Below, one piece after another: positions 43,804 through 54,011 of a stretch of DNA of 64,000 nucleotides. The position numbers and the translations under genes are program-made. The notes below the pieces were generated by a model. It was not told where the DNA came from and searched no databases. It saw only the letters and a list, made by a program, of their open reading frames with translations. Position 1 is the first letter of the stretch. Each line of letters begins with the position of its first letter. The stretch is from Paragemmobacter ruber (lineage in GTDB: Bacteria > Pseudomonadota > Alphaproteobacteria > Rhodobacterales > Rhodobacteraceae), in assembly GCF_009908315.1 (NCBI RefSeq), contig NZ_JAAATW010000003.1, forward strand, positions 1-64,000, in the 5' to 3' direction.

Positions 43804-45174
43804 ATGACCAAGGGCTGGACCAAGACGGATTGGCGCGCAAAGCCGCGGATCCAGATGCCCGATTACCCGGATCAGGCCGCATTGCATGCCGCCGAGGCGC
43901 AGCTTGCCAAGTATCCGCCGCTGGTCTTTGCGGGCGAGGCGCGCAAGCTGAAAAAGCAGCTGGCCCTTGCCGCCGAGGGCAAGGCCTTCCTTCTGCAGGG
44001 CGGCGACTGCGCCGAAAGCTTCGCCGAATTCAGCGCCGACAACATTCGCGACACTTTCCGCGTCATGCTGCAGATGGCCGTGGTGCTGACCTATGGCGCC
44101 AAGGTGCCGGTCATCAAGGTGGGCCGCATGGCGGGCCAATTCGCCAAGCCCCGTTCGGCGCCCACCGAGGTGATCAACGGCATCGAACTGCCCTCCTACA
44201 AGGGCGACATCATCAACGGCTTCGACGCCACGCCCGAGGCGCGGATGCCCGATCCGCAGCGGATGCTGCAGGCCTATACGCAGGCGGCGGCCAGCCTCAA
44301 CCTCTTGCGCGCGTTCAGCACGGGCGGCTTTGCCGACATCCACCGCGTGCACAGCTGGACGCTGGGCTTTGCCGAACATGACAAGGCGGAACGCTACCGC
44401 GAACTGTCCAACCGCATCTCCGACGCGCTCGATTTCATGAACGCGGCCGGGGTGAATTCGGACACCGCGAACGAACTCAGCCGCGTCGATTTCTACACCA
44501 GCCACGAGGCGCTGCTTCTGGAATACGAAGAGGCGCTCTGCCGCATCGATTCCATCACAGGCCAGCCGGTGGCGGGGTCGGGCCACATGATCTGGATCGG
44601 CGACCGCACGCGTCAGCCGGACGGCGCGCATGTCGAATTCTGCCGCGGCGTGCTGAACCCGATCGGCCTGAAATGCGGCCCCTCCACCACGGCCGAGGAT
44701 CTGAAGGTCCTGATGGCCAAGCTGAACCCCGCCAACGAACCGGGCCGCCTGACGCTGATCGCGCGCTTCGGCGCGGGCAAGGTGGGCGAACACCTGCCGC
44801 GCCTGATCAAGACCGTGCAGCAGGAAGGCGCGAACGTCGTCTGGTCCTGCGATCCGATGCACGGCAACACGATCAAGTCGTCCACCGGCTACAAGACCCG
44901 GCCCTTCGACAGCGTCCTGCGCGAGGTGCGCGAATTCTTCGCCATCCACAAGGCGGAAGGCACGATCCCCGGCGGCGTGCATTTCGAAATGACGGGCAAG
45001 GACGTGACCGAATGCACCGGCGGCCTGCGCGCCGTGACGGATGAGGATCTGTCGGACCGCTACCACACCGCCTGCGACCCGCGCCTGAATGCGTCGCAGT
45101 CGCTGGAACTGGCCTTCCTCGTGGCCGAGGAACTCACCACCCTGCGCGAAGCCGGGCGTCGCATCGCGCTCTGA
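43804..45174 (+). CDS. aroG: Class II 3-deoxy-7-phosphoheptulonate (DAHP) synthase
   Basis: A 456-residue enzyme of the plant/actinobacterial type, catalysing the first step of the shikimate pathway. Motifs include [32 protein letters not shown] and [10 protein letters not shown]. Length and termini are normal. A strong terminator follows. The gene symbol is the usual one for class II enzymes. Confidence 0.95.
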   Translation: MTKGWTKTDWRAKPRIQMPDYPDQAALHAAEAQLAKYPPLVFAGEARKLKKQLALAAEGKAFLLQGGDCAESFAEFSADNIRDTFRVMLQMAVVLTYGAKVPVIKVGRMAGQFAKPRSAPTEVINGIELPSYKGDIINGFDATPEARMPDPQRMLQAYTQAAASLNLLRAFSTGGFADIHRVHSWTLGFAEHDKAERYRELSNRISDALDFMNAAGVNSDTANELSRVDFYTSHEALLLEYEEALCRIDSITGQPVAGSGHMIWIGDRTRQPDGAHVEFCRGVLNPIGLKCGPSTTAEDLKVLMAKLNPANEPGRLTLIARFGAGKVGEHLPRLIKTVQQEGANVVWSCDPMHGNTIKSSTGYKTRPFDSVLREVREFFAIHKAEGTIPGGVHFEMTGKDVTECTGGLRAVTDEDLSDRYHTACDPRLNASQSLELAFLVAEELTTLREAGRRIAL

Positions 45175-45199
45175 TCCCGGCCTTTGGCGGAACGGCAAA

Positions 45200-45231
45200 G
45201 GGGCGGCCCGGCGGGCCGCCCCTTCTGCTTT
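45200..45231 (+). terminator. Intrinsic terminator after the DAHP synthase gene
   Basis: Perfect arms GGGGCGGCCC/GGGCCGCCCC around GGC are followed by TTCTGCTTT, 25 bp past the stop codon. Confidence 0.75.
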
Positions 45232-45256
45232 CCCTCCGCCAGATCCCGGCGCCCCC

Positions 45257-45889
45257 TCAGGCGCCGGACCAGACCAACACCGGCGGCCCCCCCCGCCGCA
45301 CCGTGGGGGCCGCGGCATCCGGGGCGCTGCCCGCCGCGGCCTGCGTCTCGGGCGGCTCTGCCCCCAGCGGCTCTCCCAGCACGCGGTCGATGCGAAAGCG
45401 CCGGGGCGGCAGGATCGGCGGGCCGTCCAGATCGAGACAGCCGATCAGCGTGACCCCCTCCATCCCCACCGGCGCCAGCGGCAGGAGCGTCATCCGCGCC
45501 GTCAGCAGAGGCCGCGTCAACCCGCGTTCCGACGACAGTTGCAGATCCAGCGTGCGCTGGCCGGAAAAGCCCATCTCAAGCGCCGCCAGCAGACGGTCGC
45601 GCATCCCCGTCTCGAACAGGGCCGATAGCGGCCGCCCGGTCAGGTCCTGCCCATGCACGGCATTGACCGCCATACCCGCATAGCGCAGCAGCACCGCGCC
45701 GTCATAGCGCCGTTCCACCATGATCGCGTGGTCCAGCATGGCCGCGATGCTGCGCGGGAGGATGCGGTCGCGCCTGGGCAGGGCGGCGCCCTGCCGCAAC
45801 CCCTGCCAATGGCGGCGCAGCAACGCCGAAGGCGCCACCCGCACCGTCTGCCCCTGCCATCCCTGCCAACCTGTCCACCCGCGCGCCAT
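45257..45889 (-). CDS. PAS-domain (PAS_5-like) protein, function unknown
   Basis: A 210-residue soluble protein. The segment L-P-R-R-D-R-I-L-P-R-S-I-A-A-M-L-D-H-A followed by V-L-L-R-Y-A-G-M resembles the alphaproteobacterial PAS_5 family. A Pro/Ala-rich tail follows. The ATG at 45889 has AAGGCGAG upstream; an earlier ATG at 45916 has no such site. No signalling output domain is fused. Confidence 0.6.
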   Translation of the reverse strand: MARGWTGWQGWQGQTVRVAPSALLRRHWQGLRQGAALPRRDRILPRSIAAMLDHAIMVERRYDGAVLLRYAGMAVNAVHGQDLTGRPLSALFETGMRDRLLAALEMGFSGQRTLDLQLSSERGLTRPLLTARMTLLPLAPVGMEGVTLIGCLDLDGPPILPPRRFRIDRVLGEPLGAEPPETQAAAGSAPDAAAPTVRRGGPPVLVWSGA

Positions 45890-46120
45890 GATGTCTCGCC
45901 TTCTGCCTTTGCGCATCGCGGGTTCAATCTCCCGCGGCCTGTTGTGGGGCCTTCGACCCTCTGCTACGCCCTTAAACGGATGATCGCGCCGCTGGCTTAG
46001 CCCGCCTATTCTAGGACAGCCCGCCCGCGGCAGAAGAAAAAGATGAACAAAAGGTTAACCCGGTCCCGGTTCCGCCGCGCGCTTCGGATGCGGATGGGGC
46101 AGGCGGGTCAGGAGGCTGCC

Positions 46121-47020
46121 ATGACGATCTCGATGACAGGTTTCGCCGCCCGCAAGGGGCAGGGGGCGGGGCATGGCTGGACCTGGGACCTGCGGTCGGT
46201 CAATGGCAAGGGGCTGGATCTGCGCCTGCGCGTGCCAGACTGGATCGACGGGCTCGAGGCGGCGCTGCGTGCCGAACTGGGCCGGGCCTTGGGCCGCGGC
46301 AACGTCTCGCTCACCCTCAAGGTTGTGCGCGACGATGCGGGCGAAGGCGCGGCAACGCTGCGGGTGAACCCCGCCGCGCTGCAGGCTGTCCTGCGCGCGC
46401 TGGGCGCGGTCGAGACGGCGGCGATGGAGGCAGGCGTCACGCTGGCCCAGCCAACCGCCGCCGACGTCCTGTCGGTGCGCGGCGTGCTGGATCAGGCGAC
46501 GGGCGACGACGACACCGCGCCCCTGCGCGCGGCCCTCCTCGCCGATCTGCCCGCGCTTCTGGCCGACTTCAACGCCATGCGGGCCGCCGAAGGCGCCGCG
46601 CTGCAAGGCGTGATCGCCGCCCAGCTGGACCGGATCGAAACACTCACCCGCGACGCCGCGACCGAGGCCGAGGCCCGCCGCGAGGCCAGCGCCACCGCCC
46701 TGCGCGATGCGATGGCCCGGATCATCGCCAACGCCGATGGCGTGGATGAGACGCGCCTTGCACAGGAACTGGCGTTGATCGCGGTCAAGAACGACGTGAC
46801 CGAGGAACTCGATCGCCTGACCGCCCATGTCGCCGCCGCCCGCGCCCTGTTGGCCGAACCCGGCCCGGTGGGCCGCAAGTTCGATTTCCTGATGCAGGAA
46901 TTCATGCGCGAGGCGAACACGCTCTGCTCCAAGGCGCAGGCGCTGGCGCTCACCCGCATCGGGCTTGACCTCAAGACGGTCATTGATCAGATGCGCGAGC
47001 AGGTTCAGAACGTGGAATGA
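46121..47020 (+). CDS. yicC: YicC-family endoribonuclease
   Basis: A 299-residue protein with the YicC N-terminal motif S-M-T-G-F-A, then [13 protein letters not shown] and C-terminal [24 protein letters not shown] stands 6 bp before the ATG. The family cleaves RNA. It overlaps gmk by 4 bp (ATGA), a conserved arrangement. Confidence 0.92.
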   Translation: MTISMTGFAARKGQGAGHGWTWDLRSVNGKGLDLRLRVPDWIDGLEAALRAELGRALGRGNVSLTLKVVRDDAGEGAATLRVNPAALQAVLRALGAVETAAMEAGVTLAQPTAADVLSVRGVLDQATGDDDTAPLRAALLADLPALLADFNAMRAAEGAALQGVIAAQLDRIETLTRDAATEAEARREASATALRDAMARIIANADGVDETRLAQELALIAVKNDVTEELDRLTAHVAAARALLAEPGPVGRKFDFLMQEFMREANTLCSKAQALALTRIGLDLKTVIDQMREQVQNVE

Positions 47021-47661
47021 CCATGGCCAGCCGCAAGGGCCTTCTCCTCATCCTCTCCTCGCCCTCTGGCGCGGGCAAATCGACGCTCACCCGCCGTCTG
47101 ATGGGCTGGGATCCGACGATCCGCTTTTCCATCTCGGCCACCACGCGGCCGCCCCGGCCGGGCGAAGAGGATGGCCGCGAATACTATTTCCGCTCGCGCC
47201 CGGAATTCGAGGCGATGGTCGCCCAGGGCGAAATGCTCGAACATGCCGAGGTGTTCGGAAATCTCTACGGTACCCCGCGCGGGCCGGTCGAGGCGAACAT
47301 GCGCGACGGCTGCGACACGGTCTTCGACATCGACTGGCAGGGCGGGCAGCAGATCACCAGTTCCGCGCTGGGCCGGGATGTGGTGTCGATCTTTGTCCTG
47401 CCGCCGTCGATCGCGGAGCTTGACCGCCGCCTGCACAGCCGCGCGCAGGACAGCGCCGACGTGATCGCCGGGCGCATGGCCAAAAGCCGCGACGAGATCA
47501 GCCATTGGGCGGAATATGACTATGTGCTGATCAATGACGATCTCGACGCCACCTTCACCCGCCTGACCACGATCCTGCAGGCCGAACGCCTGCGCCGCGA
47601 CCGCCAGCCCGGGCTGGCCGACTTCGTGCGCGGCCTGAACCGGGAGTTTGACGCAAGATGA
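47017..47661 (+). CDS. gmk: Guanylate kinase
   Basis: A 214-residue kinase converting GMP to GDP. P-loop [10 protein letters not shown] at about 14-23, then [11 protein letters not shown] and G-N-L-Y-G-T-P are all standard. Its stop overlaps the next start by 4 bp. Confidence 0.95.
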   Translation: MTMASRKGLLLILSSPSGAGKSTLTRRLMGWDPTIRFSISATTRPPRPGEEDGREYYFRSRPEFEAMVAQGEMLEHAEVFGNLYGTPRGPVEANMRDGCDTVFDIDWQGGQQITSSALGRDVVSIFVLPPSIAELDRRLHSRAQDSADVIAGRMAKSRDEISHWAEYDYVLINDDLDATFTRLTTILQAERLRRDRQPGLADFVRGLNREFDAR

Positions 47662-48176
47662 TCTATGCCCTGGACGGGGTGGAGCCGCTGCTGGACCCGG
47701 AGGCCTGGGTCGCGCCGGATGCCAATATCATCGGTCGCGTGGTGCTGGAGGCGGGCGCCTCCGTCTGGTTCGGCGCGACGCTGCGCGGCGATAACGAGGA
47801 AATCCGCGTGGGGGCGGGGTCCAACGTGCAAGAGGCCTGCGTGCTGCATACCGATCTGGGCTATCCGCTGGTGATCGGGGCCGATTGCACCATCGGCCAC
47901 AAGGCGATGCTGCATGGCTGCACGATCGGGGATGGCACGCTGATCGGGATGGGCGCCACCATCCTGAACGGGGCGCGGATCGGGCGGGGCTGCCTGATCG
48001 GGGCCTGCGCGCTTATCACCGAAGGCAAGGAGATTCCCGACGGATCGCTGGTCATGGGCAGTCCGGGCAAGGTGGTGCGGGATCTGGATGCCGCAGCGCA
48101 GGCGCGGCTGTTGCAATCGGCCGCAGGCTACCGCGCCAACGCGCGGCGTTTCCGCGCGGGGCTGCGGGCGCTCTAG
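47658..48176 (+). CDS. Gamma-carbonic anhydrase-like hexapeptide-repeat protein
   Basis: A 172-residue left-handed beta-helix protein. It shows the family ligands in C-V-L-H-T-D and [10 protein letters not shown], and the repeat pattern I-G-x-G-x-x-I-G. Third gene of the yicC-gmk operon. Either zinc-dependent carbonic anhydrase activity or a related acyltransferase-like role is possible. Confidence 0.88.
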   Translation: MIYALDGVEPLLDPEAWVAPDANIIGRVVLEAGASVWFGATLRGDNEEIRVGAGSNVQEACVLHTDLGYPLVIGADCTIGHKAMLHGCTIGDGTLIGMGATILNGARIGRGCLIGACALITEGKEIPDGSLVMGSPGKVVRDLDAAAQARLLQSAAGYRANARRFRAGLRAL

Positions 48177-48200
48177 CGAAGAATGACGCATTTTTCGCGC

Positions 48201-48286
48201 CGATTTCTGACACAGAAATCGGGCGCAGACGGCAGGACCCCGGAATTTGCGTCAGATTCCGCCGCGATTTCTGCGTCAGAAATCGC
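48201..48286. repeat. Two copies of a CGATTTCTG/CAGAAATCG palindrome
   Basis: Copy one (48201-48221) is CGATTTCTG-ACA-CAGAAATCG. Copy two (48264-48286) is GCGATTTCTG-CGT-CAGAAATCGC. A related partial sequence, GCGTCAGATT, lies between them. They follow the carbonic-anhydrase gene and precede the RpiR regulator. They may be terminators, operators or small repeats. Confidence 0.65.
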
Positions 48287-48308
48287 CTCCGCCATTCCGG
48301 CAGTGGTT

Positions 48309-48322
48309 GGAATATTCGTTCC
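48309..48322. promoter_or_regulatory. Candidate RpiR (IolR-like) site before the regulator gene
   Basis: GGAATATTCGTTCC is a 14-bp near-palindrome 33 bp before the RpiR gene. A closely similar palindrome precedes iolC, suggesting shared autoregulation and control by the RpiR protein. Confidence 0.55.
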
Positions 48323-48354
48323 ACGCTGCTAGCCTCCCCGAAAAGGAGAGCGCC

Positions 48355-49206
48355 ATGTCCGCAGCCATGACCGCACCGGCCAGCATCGACGAATTCCGCC
48401 TGCGCCTGGCCGAGGTGAATGACGGCCTGCCCAAACGCCTGCGCCAATGCGCTGATTACATCGCCGCCAATGCCGACCGCATCGCCGTGTCCACGGTGGC
48501 CGAGCTTGCGGCGGGCGCGGACGTGCCGCCCTCGGCCCTGATGCGCTTTTGCCAGATTCTCGGGTTTTCGGGCTTCTCCGAGATGCAGAAACTGTTCCGC
48601 GACGCCTATGCCCCCGGCTGGCCCGACTACGCCACCCGCCTGCGCAACCTCAAGGAGGAAGGCGCGGGCAGCCCCGCCGCGCTGCTGGCCGAATTCGTCG
48701 AGGCCGGGCGCCTGTCGCTGGAGCAACTGGCAAAATCCACCGACGAGACGATGCTCTCGCAGGCCGTGGCACGGCTTGCCACGGCGCGGACGCTGCATGT
48801 CGTGGGCATGCGCCGGGCCTATCCGGTGGCCAGCTACCTCAGCTATGTGCTTGAAAAGCTTGCCATCCCCTCGCTCTTGCATGATGGGGCGGGCCGGCTC
48901 GACCATCGCCACGCCCTGCGGCAGGGCGATGCCTGCATCGCCATTACCTTCGCCCCCTATTCTGACGAGACACTTTCGCTTGCCGCCGAGGCGCGGGCGC
49001 GGGGCGTGCCGGTGATCGGGATCACCGACCGGCTTACTAGCCCGCTCGCCCGGCTGTCCGAGGCCGTGTTGACCGTGCCAGAGGTGGATTTCGGCGCCTT
49101 CCGGTCGCTCTCGGCCACGCTGGCGCTGGTGCTGGCGCTGGCGGTGGCCACAGGCTCCGCGCGGGGCGATGCGGTGGGCCCAGAAAGCGCTTCCCCTGAT
49201 CCGTAA
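48355..49206 (+). CDS. RpiR-family regulator of the inositol genes (IolR-like)
   Basis: A 283-residue regulator with an N-terminal helix-turn-helix (S-T-V-A-E-L-A-A-G-A-D-V-P-P-S-A-L-M-R-F-C) and a SIS sugar-phosphate domain (about 130-260). AAAAGGAG precedes the ATG. It is followed by iolCDEB on the same strand. RpiR-type regulators of inositol catabolism are known in rhizobia; an inositol-pathway intermediate is the likely effector. Confidence 0.85.
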   Translation: MSAAMTAPASIDEFRLRLAEVNDGLPKRLRQCADYIAANADRIAVSTVAELAAGADVPPSALMRFCQILGFSGFSEMQKLFRDAYAPGWPDYATRLRNLKEEGAGSPAALLAEFVEAGRLSLEQLAKSTDETMLSQAVARLATARTLHVVGMRRAYPVASYLSYVLEKLAIPSLLHDGAGRLDHRHALRQGDACIAITFAPYSDETLSLAAEARARGVPVIGITDRLTSPLARLSEAVLTVPEVDFGAFRSLSATLALVLALAVATGSARGDAVGPESASPDP

Positions 49207-49209
49207 AAT

Positions 49210-49223
49210 GGAATAAAAATTCC
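49210..49223. promoter_or_regulatory. Candidate RpiR (IolR-like) site before iolC
   Basis: GGAATAAAAATTCC is a perfect GGAAT/ATTCC palindrome with four central A, flanked by T and A. It lies 52 bp before iolC and resembles the site before the RpiR gene. Confidence 0.6.
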
Positions 49224-49274
49224 AAAACGGGGCGGGCGCCGAATCCGGGCACCCGTCGGGCCGACACGGAGGAG

Positions 49275-51200
49275 ATGGCCTTGGCACCAGCAGACAAGAC
49301 ACTCGACGTCATCACCATCGGCCGGTCCTCGGTCGATCTTTACGGCGCGCAGGTGGGCGGGCGTCTAGAAGACATGGGGTCGTTCCAGAAATACATCGGC
49401 GGCAGCCCCACCAACATGGCGGCCGGCACGGCCCGCCTCGGCCTGCGCTCGGCCCTCATCACCCGGGTGGGCGATGAACATATGGGCCGCTTCATCCGCG
49501 AGGAACTGGCGCGCGAAGGCGTCGATGTGCGGGGCGTGAAGACCGATCCGGAACGTCTGACCGCGCTGGTCCTGCTGGGCATCCGCGATGACAAGCAGTT
49601 CCCCCTGATCTTCTACCGGGAAAACTGCGCCGACATGGCGCTGTGCGAAGCGGATATCGACGAGGCCTTCATCGCCGAAGCCCGGTCTGTCGTGGCCACA
49701 GGCACCCACCTTTCCCATCCCCGCACCGAAGCGGCGGTGATCAAGGCGCTGACCCTCGCCCGCAAGCACGGCCTGCAAACCGCGCTCGACATCGACTATC
49801 GCCCGAACCTCTGGGGGCTGGCGGGCCATGGCGACGGCGAAAGCCGCTTCATCGAAAGCGCCGCCGTCACGGCCAAGCTGCAATCGACCCTGCATTACTT
49901 CGATCTGATCGTCGGCACGGAAGAGGAATTCCACATCGCCGGCGGCACGACCGACACCATCGCTGCCCTGCGCGCGGTGCGCGCCGTCTCTGGGGCCACG
50001 CTCGTGTGCAAGCGCGGGCCGATGGGGGCGGTGGCCTTCACCGGCGCGATCCCCGCCACGCTGGGCGAAGGCGAAAGCGGCCCCGGCTTCCCGATCGAGG
50101 TGTTCAACGTGTTGGGGGCAGGGGATGGCTTCATGTCCGGCCTCCTGAAAGGCTGGCTGGATGGCGAGCCCTGGCCCACCGCACTCAAATACGCCAATGC
50201 CTGCGGGGCCTTTGCTGTGTCGCGGCATGGCTGCACGCCCGCCTATCCGTCCTGGGAAGAGTTGCAATTCTTCCTCTCGCGCGGCGTGGTGGAAAAGGCG
50301 CTGCGCAAGGATGCCGCGCTCGAACAGGTGCATTGGGCGACCAACCGGCACAAGGACCTGTCCACCATGCGGGTCTTCGCCTTCGACCACCGCATGCAGC
50401 TCGAGGCGATGGAAGGCGCCACCCCCGCCAAGATCGGCGCCTTCAAGGAGCTTTGCCTGCAGGCCGCGCTGACGGTCGCGGATGGCCAGCCGGGCCATGG
50501 CATCCTGTGCGATGCGCGGCTCGGGCGATCGGCGCTCTATGCCGCCGCCGGGACGGGCCTGTGGATCGGCCGCCCCGTGGAATGGCCGGGATCCCGCCCC
50601 CTGACGCTCGAGCCTGAGCTTGGGCCGGATTTCGGCGGGCTGGCGGAATGGCCGCTCGAACATGTGGTCAAGGTGCTGTGCTTCTACCACCCTGACGATG
50701 ACGCCGCGACCAAGGCGCGGCAGGAAGAAACCGTCCTCCGCCTCTTCCACGCCTGCCGCCGCAATCGGCTCGAGATGCTGTTGGAGATCATCCCCTCCAA
50801 GGTCGGCCTGGTGGATGACATGACATCGGCGCAGGTCATAAGCCGCTTCTATGACCTTGGGGTGTTCCCCGATTGGTGGAAACTCGAACCCTTCGCCACG
50901 GATGCTGCCTGGAGCAATGCCTGCGCCGCCATCACGTCGCGCGATCCCCATGTCCGCGGCATCGTGGTGCTGGGGCTCGACGCGCCTGAGGATCAGCTCG
51001 CCACCTCGCTCGCCCTTGCCGCGCGGCATGATCTGGTGAAGGGTTTCGCCGTGGGCCGCACGATATTCGCCGATGCCGCGCGGGGCTGGCTGGCGGGCGC
51101 GCTGTCCGACACGGCCGCCGTCGCGATGATGGTGGAAAGATACCGCCGCCTCTGCCTGATCTGGGATGAGGCGCGCGCCAAAGGGGGAATTGCCGCATGA
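49275..51200 (+). CDS. iolC: IolC-DUF2090 fusion: 5-dehydro-2-deoxygluconokinase with aldolase-like domain
   Basis: A 641-residue protein. Residues 1-320 are a PfkB-type kinase (Y-I-G-G-S-P-T-N-M-A near 40 and G-A-G-D-G-F-M-S-G at about 280). Residues 340-640 are a DUF2090 domain related to the IolJ-type aldolase. The fusion is common in alphaproteobacteria. The ATG at 49275 lies only two bases after GGAGG, so a TTG two codons later (49281) is better spaced and may be the real start. Confidence 0.92.
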   Translation: MALAPADKTLDVITIGRSSVDLYGAQVGGRLEDMGSFQKYIGGSPTNMAAGTARLGLRSALITRVGDEHMGRFIREELAREGVDVRGVKTDPERLTALVLLGIRDDKQFPLIFYRENCADMALCEADIDEAFIAEARSVVATGTHLSHPRTEAAVIKALTLARKHGLQTALDIDYRPNLWGLAGHGDGESRFIESAAVTAKLQSTLHYFDLIVGTEEEFHIAGGTTDTIAALRAVRAVSGATLVCKRGPMGAVAFTGAIPATLGEGESGPGFPIEVFNVLGAGDGFMSGLLKGWLDGEPWPTALKYANACGAFAVSRHGCTPAYPSWEELQFFLSRGVVEKALRKDAALEQVHWATNRHKDLSTMRVFAFDHRMQLEAMEGATPAKIGAFKELCLQAALTVADGQPGHGILCDARLGRSALYAAAGTGLWIGRPVEWPGSRPLTLEPELGPDFGGLAEWPLEHVVKVLCFYHPDDDAATKARQEETVLRLFHACRRNRLEMLLEIIPSKVGLVDDMTSAQVISRFYDLGVFPDWWKLEPFATDAAWSNACAAITSRDPHVRGIVVLGLDAPEDQLATSLALAARHDLVKGFAVGRTIFADAARGWLAGALSDTAAVAMMVERYRRLCLIWDEARAKGGIAA

Positions 51201-53026
51201 CGACCGTTCGATTGACCGCCGCTCAGGCGATGGTGCGCTGGCTTGCCAATCAGCAGGCCGAAGACGGGACGCGTTTCATCGAAGGGATCTGGGCGATCTT
51301 CGGCCACGGCAACGTGGCCGGTCTGGGCGAGGCGCTGCATGGCGCCCGCGACATCTTCCCGACATGGCGGGGCCATAACGAACAGACCATGGCCCATACC
51401 GCCATCGCCTATGCCAAGGCGTCAAAGCGGCGCAAGGCCATGGCCGTGACCACCTCCATCGGGCCGGGCGCGACCAACGTCGTGACCGCCGCCGCGCTGG
51501 CCTATGTGAACCGCCTGCCGGTGCTGATCATCCCCGGCGATGTCTTTGCCAATCGCGCGCCCGATCCGGTGCTGCAACAGGTGGAAGATTTCGCCGATGG
51601 CACCGTGTCGGCCAATGACTGCTTCCGCCCCGTCAGCCGCTATTTCGACCGGATCACGCGGCCTGAACACATCCTCACCGCGCTGCCCCGCGCGCTGCGG
51701 GTGATGACGGATCCGGCGGAATGCGGCCCCGTGACGCTGGCCTTCTGTCAAGACGTGCAGGCCGAGGCCTATGATTACCCCGAAAGCTTCTTCACCCCCA
51801 AGGTCTGGCGCATCCGCCGCCCCGAACCCGATCAGGCGGAACTGGAGGCGGCCATCGCGGCGATCAAGGCCGCCAAGGCCCCGGTGATCGTGGCAGGCGG
51901 CGGCGTGATCTATTCGGGGGCCGAGGCGACGCTGGCCGCCTTCGCCGCCACGCATGGCATCCCGGTGGTGGAAACACAGGCGGGCAAATCGGCCCTCGCG
52001 CATGACCATGACATGAACTTCGGTCCCGTGGGGGTGACGGGCGCCTCCTCGGCCAACACCGTCTGCGAGACGGCCGATCTGGTGATCGGGCTGGGCACGC
52101 GGTTTCAGGATTTCACGACCGGGTCCTGGTCGCTGTTCAAGAACCCCGCGCGGCGCCTCCTCGCGATCAACGTGCAGGCCTATGATGCGGGCAAGCACGG
52201 CGCGATCAGCCTTGTCGCGGATGCGCGCGTGGCGCTGGAACGGCTGGGCGCGGCGCTGCAGGGTTTGCGCTTCGCGGCCCCAGATGCGGCGCTGAAGGCC
52301 GATTGGGCGGCGGCCAAGGCGGCGGTCAAGGCCACGCCTGCGGCGGGCAATGCGCTGCCCACCGACATGCAGGTCGTGGGCGCGGTGCAGCGCGCCGCGA
52401 CGCCCGCCACCGTGGTGATGGGCGCGGCCGGCACCATGCCGGGCGAGTTGCACAAGATCTGGGATGCCGCCCCGGGCGGCTATCACATGGAATACGGCTT
52501 CTCCTGCATGGGGTATGAGATTGCGGGGGCCTTGGGCATCAAGATGGCGCGGCCAGATGCGGATGTGGTCTGCATGGTGGGCGATGGCAGCTACATGATG
52601 GCCAACAGCGAACTGGCGACAGCGGTGATGATGGGCGTGCCCTTCACCGTGGTCATCACCGACAATCGCGGCTATGGCTGCATCAACCGGCTGCAAAAGC
52701 ATACGGGCGGGGCGCCCTTCAACAACCTCCTCGATGACAGCTATCACGTGAACCCCTCTGCGATCGACTTCGTGGCCCATGCGGGCAGCATGGGCGCGCG
52801 GGCGGTGAAGGCCGGATCGGTGGCCGAGCTTGAGGCGAAAATCCTCGAGCTGCGCGGCGGCCGCGTGCCTTCGGTCATCGTGATCGACACCGATCCCGGC
52901 CCCTCCACCGCCGCAGGCGGGACGTGGTGGGAGGTGGGCGTCCCAGAGGTTTCGGTGCGCGAAAGCGTGCGCGCCGCCCGGGCGCGTTACGAAGAAATGA
53001 AAGCAAAACAGTCTGTTGACGGCTGA
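51197..53026 (+). CDS. iolD: 3D-(3,5/4)-trihydroxycyclohexane-1,2-dione hydrolase
   Basis: A 609-residue thiamine-diphosphate enzyme of inositol breakdown. It has the N-terminal [14 protein letters not shown] segment and the cofactor motif G-D-G-S-Y-M-M...N in the last third. It overlaps iolC by 4 bp. Confidence 0.93.
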   Translation: MTTVRLTAAQAMVRWLANQQAEDGTRFIEGIWAIFGHGNVAGLGEALHGARDIFPTWRGHNEQTMAHTAIAYAKASKRRKAMAVTTSIGPGATNVVTAAALAYVNRLPVLIIPGDVFANRAPDPVLQQVEDFADGTVSANDCFRPVSRYFDRITRPEHILTALPRALRVMTDPAECGPVTLAFCQDVQAEAYDYPESFFTPKVWRIRRPEPDQAELEAAIAAIKAAKAPVIVAGGGVIYSGAEATLAAFAATHGIPVVETQAGKSALAHDHDMNFGPVGVTGASSANTVCETADLVIGLGTRFQDFTTGSWSLFKNPARRLLAINVQAYDAGKHGAISLVADARVALERLGAALQGLRFAAPDAALKADWAAAKAAVKATPAAGNALPTDMQVVGAVQRAATPATVVMGAAGTMPGELHKIWDAAPGGYHMEYGFSCMGYEIAGALGIKMARPDADVVCMVGDGSYMMANSELATAVMMGVPFTVVITDNRGYGCINRLQKHTGGAPFNNLLDDSYHVNPSAIDFVAHAGSMGARAVKAGSVAELEAKILELRGGRVPSVIVIDTDPGPSTAAGGTWWEVGVPEVSVRESVRAARARYEEMKAKQSVDG

Positions 53027-53040
53027 ACTTGAGGCATCAC

Positions 53041-53937
53041 ATGATCCGTTTCGGAACCAACCCCATCGCCTGGGCCAATGATGACGACCGCTCCATCGGG
53101 GCCGATATCCCCACCAGCCGCATCCTCGACGAAGCTGGTCGCCAGATCGGCTTTGACGGGATCGAGAATGGCCATCGCTGGCCCGATGATCCCGAAGAAT
53201 TGCGCGCGCTTCTGGGCGGTTACGGGCTGACCTTCATCTCGGGCTGGTATTCGACCGAACTGCTGGTTCGGTCCGTCGAAGATGAAATCGCCGCCTGCCA
53301 GCATCATCTGGCCAAGCTCAAGCACAACGGTTGCGCGGTGATGATCGTGTGCGAAACCTCGAACGCCATCCACGGCGATCCGGGCCGCGCGGTGAACGAT
53401 CGCCCGCGCATTTCCGACAGTGAGATGAAGGCCTTCGGGGCGAAACTTGAAGCCTTCGCCGCCTACCTCGCGGGGCAGGGCGTGACGCTGGTCTATCACC
53501 ATCACATGGGCACCATCGTCGAAAGCCCGGCCGAGATTGACGCGCTGATGGCCGCGACCGGGCCGCATACGCATCTTCTCTTCGATGCAGGCCATTGCGC
53601 CTTTGGCGGTGGCGATCCGGTGGCGGTGCTGACCCGCCACATCGCCCGCGTCCGCCATTTCCACGCCAAGAACATCCGCCCCCCCGTCGTGGACCGGGTT
53701 CGGCAGGAAGGCTGGTCCTTCCTGAAAGCGGTGGTCGAAGGCGCCTTCACCGTGCCGGGCGATCAGGAGGGCGGGGTGGATTTCGGCCCGCTGCTCCAGA
53801 TCCTCGGCAAGGCGGGCTATGACGGCTGGATCGTGATCGAGGCCGAGCAGGATCCGAAGGTGCGCAACCCGCTCCTCTATCAGACGCTGGGGCTGGCGAC
53901 GTTGAAGCGGCTGTCAAGGGAAGCCGGTCTGATTTGA
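53041..53937 (+). CDS. iolE: Inosose dehydratase
   Basis: A 298-residue TIM-barrel enzyme of the xylose-isomerase-like family, with [12 protein letters not shown] at the N-terminus and metal ligands in Y-H-H-H-M-G-T and D-A-G-H-C-A-F-G-G. The ATG at 53041 has GAGG upstream. It removes water from scyllo-inosose. Confidence 0.93.
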   Translation: MIRFGTNPIAWANDDDRSIGADIPTSRILDEAGRQIGFDGIENGHRWPDDPEELRALLGGYGLTFISGWYSTELLVRSVEDEIAACQHHLAKLKHNGCAVMIVCETSNAIHGDPGRAVNDRPRISDSEMKAFGAKLEAFAAYLAGQGVTLVYHHHMGTIVESPAEIDALMAATGPHTHLLFDAGHCAFGGGDPVAVLTRHIARVRHFHAKNIRPPVVDRVRQEGWSFLKAVVEGAFTVPGDQEGGVDFGPLLQILGKAGYDGWIVIEAEQDPKVRNPLLYQTLGLATLKRLSREAGLI

Positions 53938-53949
53938 CATCCCGGCGGA

Positions 53950-54005
53950 ACCGGGGGTTTCACACCCCCGGACCCCCGTGGGGTATTTTCGCCAAGATGA
54001 AGGGC
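53950..54005. repeat. Composite palindromic intergenic repeat, copy 2 (half), at the iolB start
   Basis: A hairpin CCGGGGG/CCCCCGG (about 53951-53972) is followed by GACCCCCG and one arm GGGGTATTTTCGCCAAGATGAAG (about 53980-54002). The second arm is absent. The order matches the minus-strand layout of the other copies. The purine-rich end GAAGGGCAAGG sits immediately before the iolB ATG. Confidence 0.7.
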
Positions 54006-54011
54006 AAGGGC

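Noticed and set aside
43333-45318. 661-codon minus-strand frame across DAHP synthase and the GlxA gene
   Set aside because: Runs antisense through a well conserved enzyme and its C-terminal part overlaps the GlxA gene out of frame.
48201-48286. Twin palindromes as a mini-CRISPR
   Set aside because: Repeats are short self-complementary hairpins, only two copies, no cas genes.
49365-51029. 554-codon minus-strand frame opposite iolC
   Set aside because: Shadow of iolC; no ribosome site or family features.
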